Shown: positions 25,520-26,610 of the stretch, piece by piece
Position numbering within the stretch: position 1 is the first letter of the stretch
Layout of the letters: each line of letters opens with the position of its first letter
NCBI GenBank assembly: GCA_022925895.1
Contig: JAKSYS010000769.1
Coordinates: 1-26,610, forward strand
Reading direction: 5' to 3'
DNA from: Fragilaria crotonensis
Lineage: Eukaryota > Bacillariophyta > Fragilariophyceae > Fragilariales > Fragilariaceae
DNA length: 26,610 bases
The notes under the pieces: generated by a model
What the model was told of the DNA's origin: nothing
Database searches by the model: none
Seen by the model: only the letters and a program-made list of their open reading frames with translations
Program-made: the position numbers and the translations under genes

Positions 25520-26610
25520 TGCAGGACAAGGTGGTGTGAGGTCCTCACAGGAGCGCTTAATGGCAGGACCTGCGATTTCTCGTTTAGACGGCCTGTCATG
25601 ATCGAGATCCATTTGAGACGACGACTATAAGGATTCTTTTGACGAGGTCTAAGAGTACCTCATCATTCACCGTTTCTCATGCTTCGATAAGTTGCCGTTA
25701 CGGGAAGTTGCGTCACCGATTGGTTGTTCCAAATGATGGCAAACGCTCTCTTTGCGCTTATTTGTCGGCGGCGTAAGGACATCGCACTACCCTTAACCCC
25801 TCATGAAGCCATCGTCATGAACGTGTGTCTCGACTTCAAGGAGGTCAACGCACCGCATGTGCCGCGAAGGATCAGATAACTACGTTGAATTCGAGCATGT
25901 CAACTTTCCACAAGCTGTTAATCAAGGAATTTCGGAGCTTCCACCTCACTTATGAAGTTCTATTTACTTTCTCGAAATCGTTGCGGTGTCTACGACTATG
26001 ATACTGTAATTCAAATTTCGGAATCCATTAATCTGCCTTTACGACTGAACTAGCATAAACTTACTTATTCGAATAATCCGAGTACTTGGCAGCTCACAAA
26101 TTTTTGATTTGGAAACAATTCCTTCGTAGCAGTATTAGTCTCTCTATTTCGTTTGTTGACGAAGAATTCAGATCACTTTCGTACACTAGAGAAGCAGCTT
26201 GTCGTTGTCGTACCCTCGCTAAATGGTGGACTTTCAGCTCTCGACTCTCGACTATGAACTAGTTGAGGCGTTGAGACCACAGACTGCAGTAACAGGTTCC
26301 AGGTTATGATTAGTCCCTCAGTATACGGGAGCTGGGAGCGGCTCGACTACCATGGTACAATCCTTGCAAATCGCAGATTGAAAAATTGAAATGTAATGTA
26401 GTAATCTGAGTACAGTACCTTGCGTGTCGTTCAGTAAGAATCGTACTCCAGTATTTACTCGAATCTCCGGAACTACCGGTAGAAAATAGCACCATGGTGT
26501 CACAACGGGAGATTGGAGCCAAGCCCAACAAGAGTGGTACGAGTAAGTGGTTTGCAATTAGCAACACTACCAGGTACCAGTCCTTCAGATTAATGTAATG
26601 TGATCAGAAC
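25520..26610. other. Terminal region with no supported gene
   Basis: No frame in this 1.1 kb carries a recognisable protein, and the longest (26310-26567, -) has no motifs. A few GTACC/GGTACC palindromes occur near the right edge. It may be intergenic, or the flank of a gene beyond the window. Confidence 0.45.

Overview
The window looks like nuclear DNA of a diatom, probably a pennate one. The evidence is gene content and style: compact genes with no or one short GT-AG intron, a membrane LRR protein with an N-terminal cytoplasmic tail, a DGAT2 with PPHG in place of HPHG, a soluble NIT-domain kinase, and a Ty1/copia element of the type seen in diatoms. The species cannot be named from the sequence alone.

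Layout. The window opens with the last ~108 codons of a ferredoxin (adrenodoxin)-NADP+ reductase (+). Tail to tail with it lies a two-exon LRR transmembrane protein gene (1179-4171, -). A complete but defective 6.5 kb Ty1/copia retrotransposon follows (4639-11141, -), with 88/90-bp LTRs and an AGTCG target duplication. It carries an extra ORF ahead of gag, a gag, protease-integrase, a truncated RT and a broken RNase H. Beyond it is a decayed DDE-type transposase gene (11283-~12240, -), then a 7-bp minisatellite split by a 401-bp hAT-like MITE (12551-12951).

The right half is denser in host genes. YbeY (-) and a NIT-domain protein kinase (+) diverge from a shared upstream region. An AIM24-family mitochondrial gene (+), carrying a one-base frameshift, converges on a DGAT2 acyltransferase gene (-). 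A 2.3 kb repeat-rich stretch follows, with a cluster of AAATTTGCTTAC motifs and a decayed minus-strand reading frame. Then come an aldo/keto reductase (-) with an ambiguous antisense ORF over its 5' side, a GTAC-rich intergenic stretch, and a DEMETER-like HhH-GPD DNA glycosylase (+). The last 1.1 kb shows no gene I can support.

The host genes form no single pathway. They cover mitochondrial redox (FDXR), mitochondrial membrane organisation (AIM24), rRNA processing (YbeY), storage-lipid synthesis (DGAT2), signalling (LRR protein, NIT kinase) and DNA repair. The most unusual items are the NIT-kinase fusion, the multi-ORF copia element with very short LTRs, the MITE caught inside a minisatellite, and the unexplained TTTGCTTAC motif cluster.
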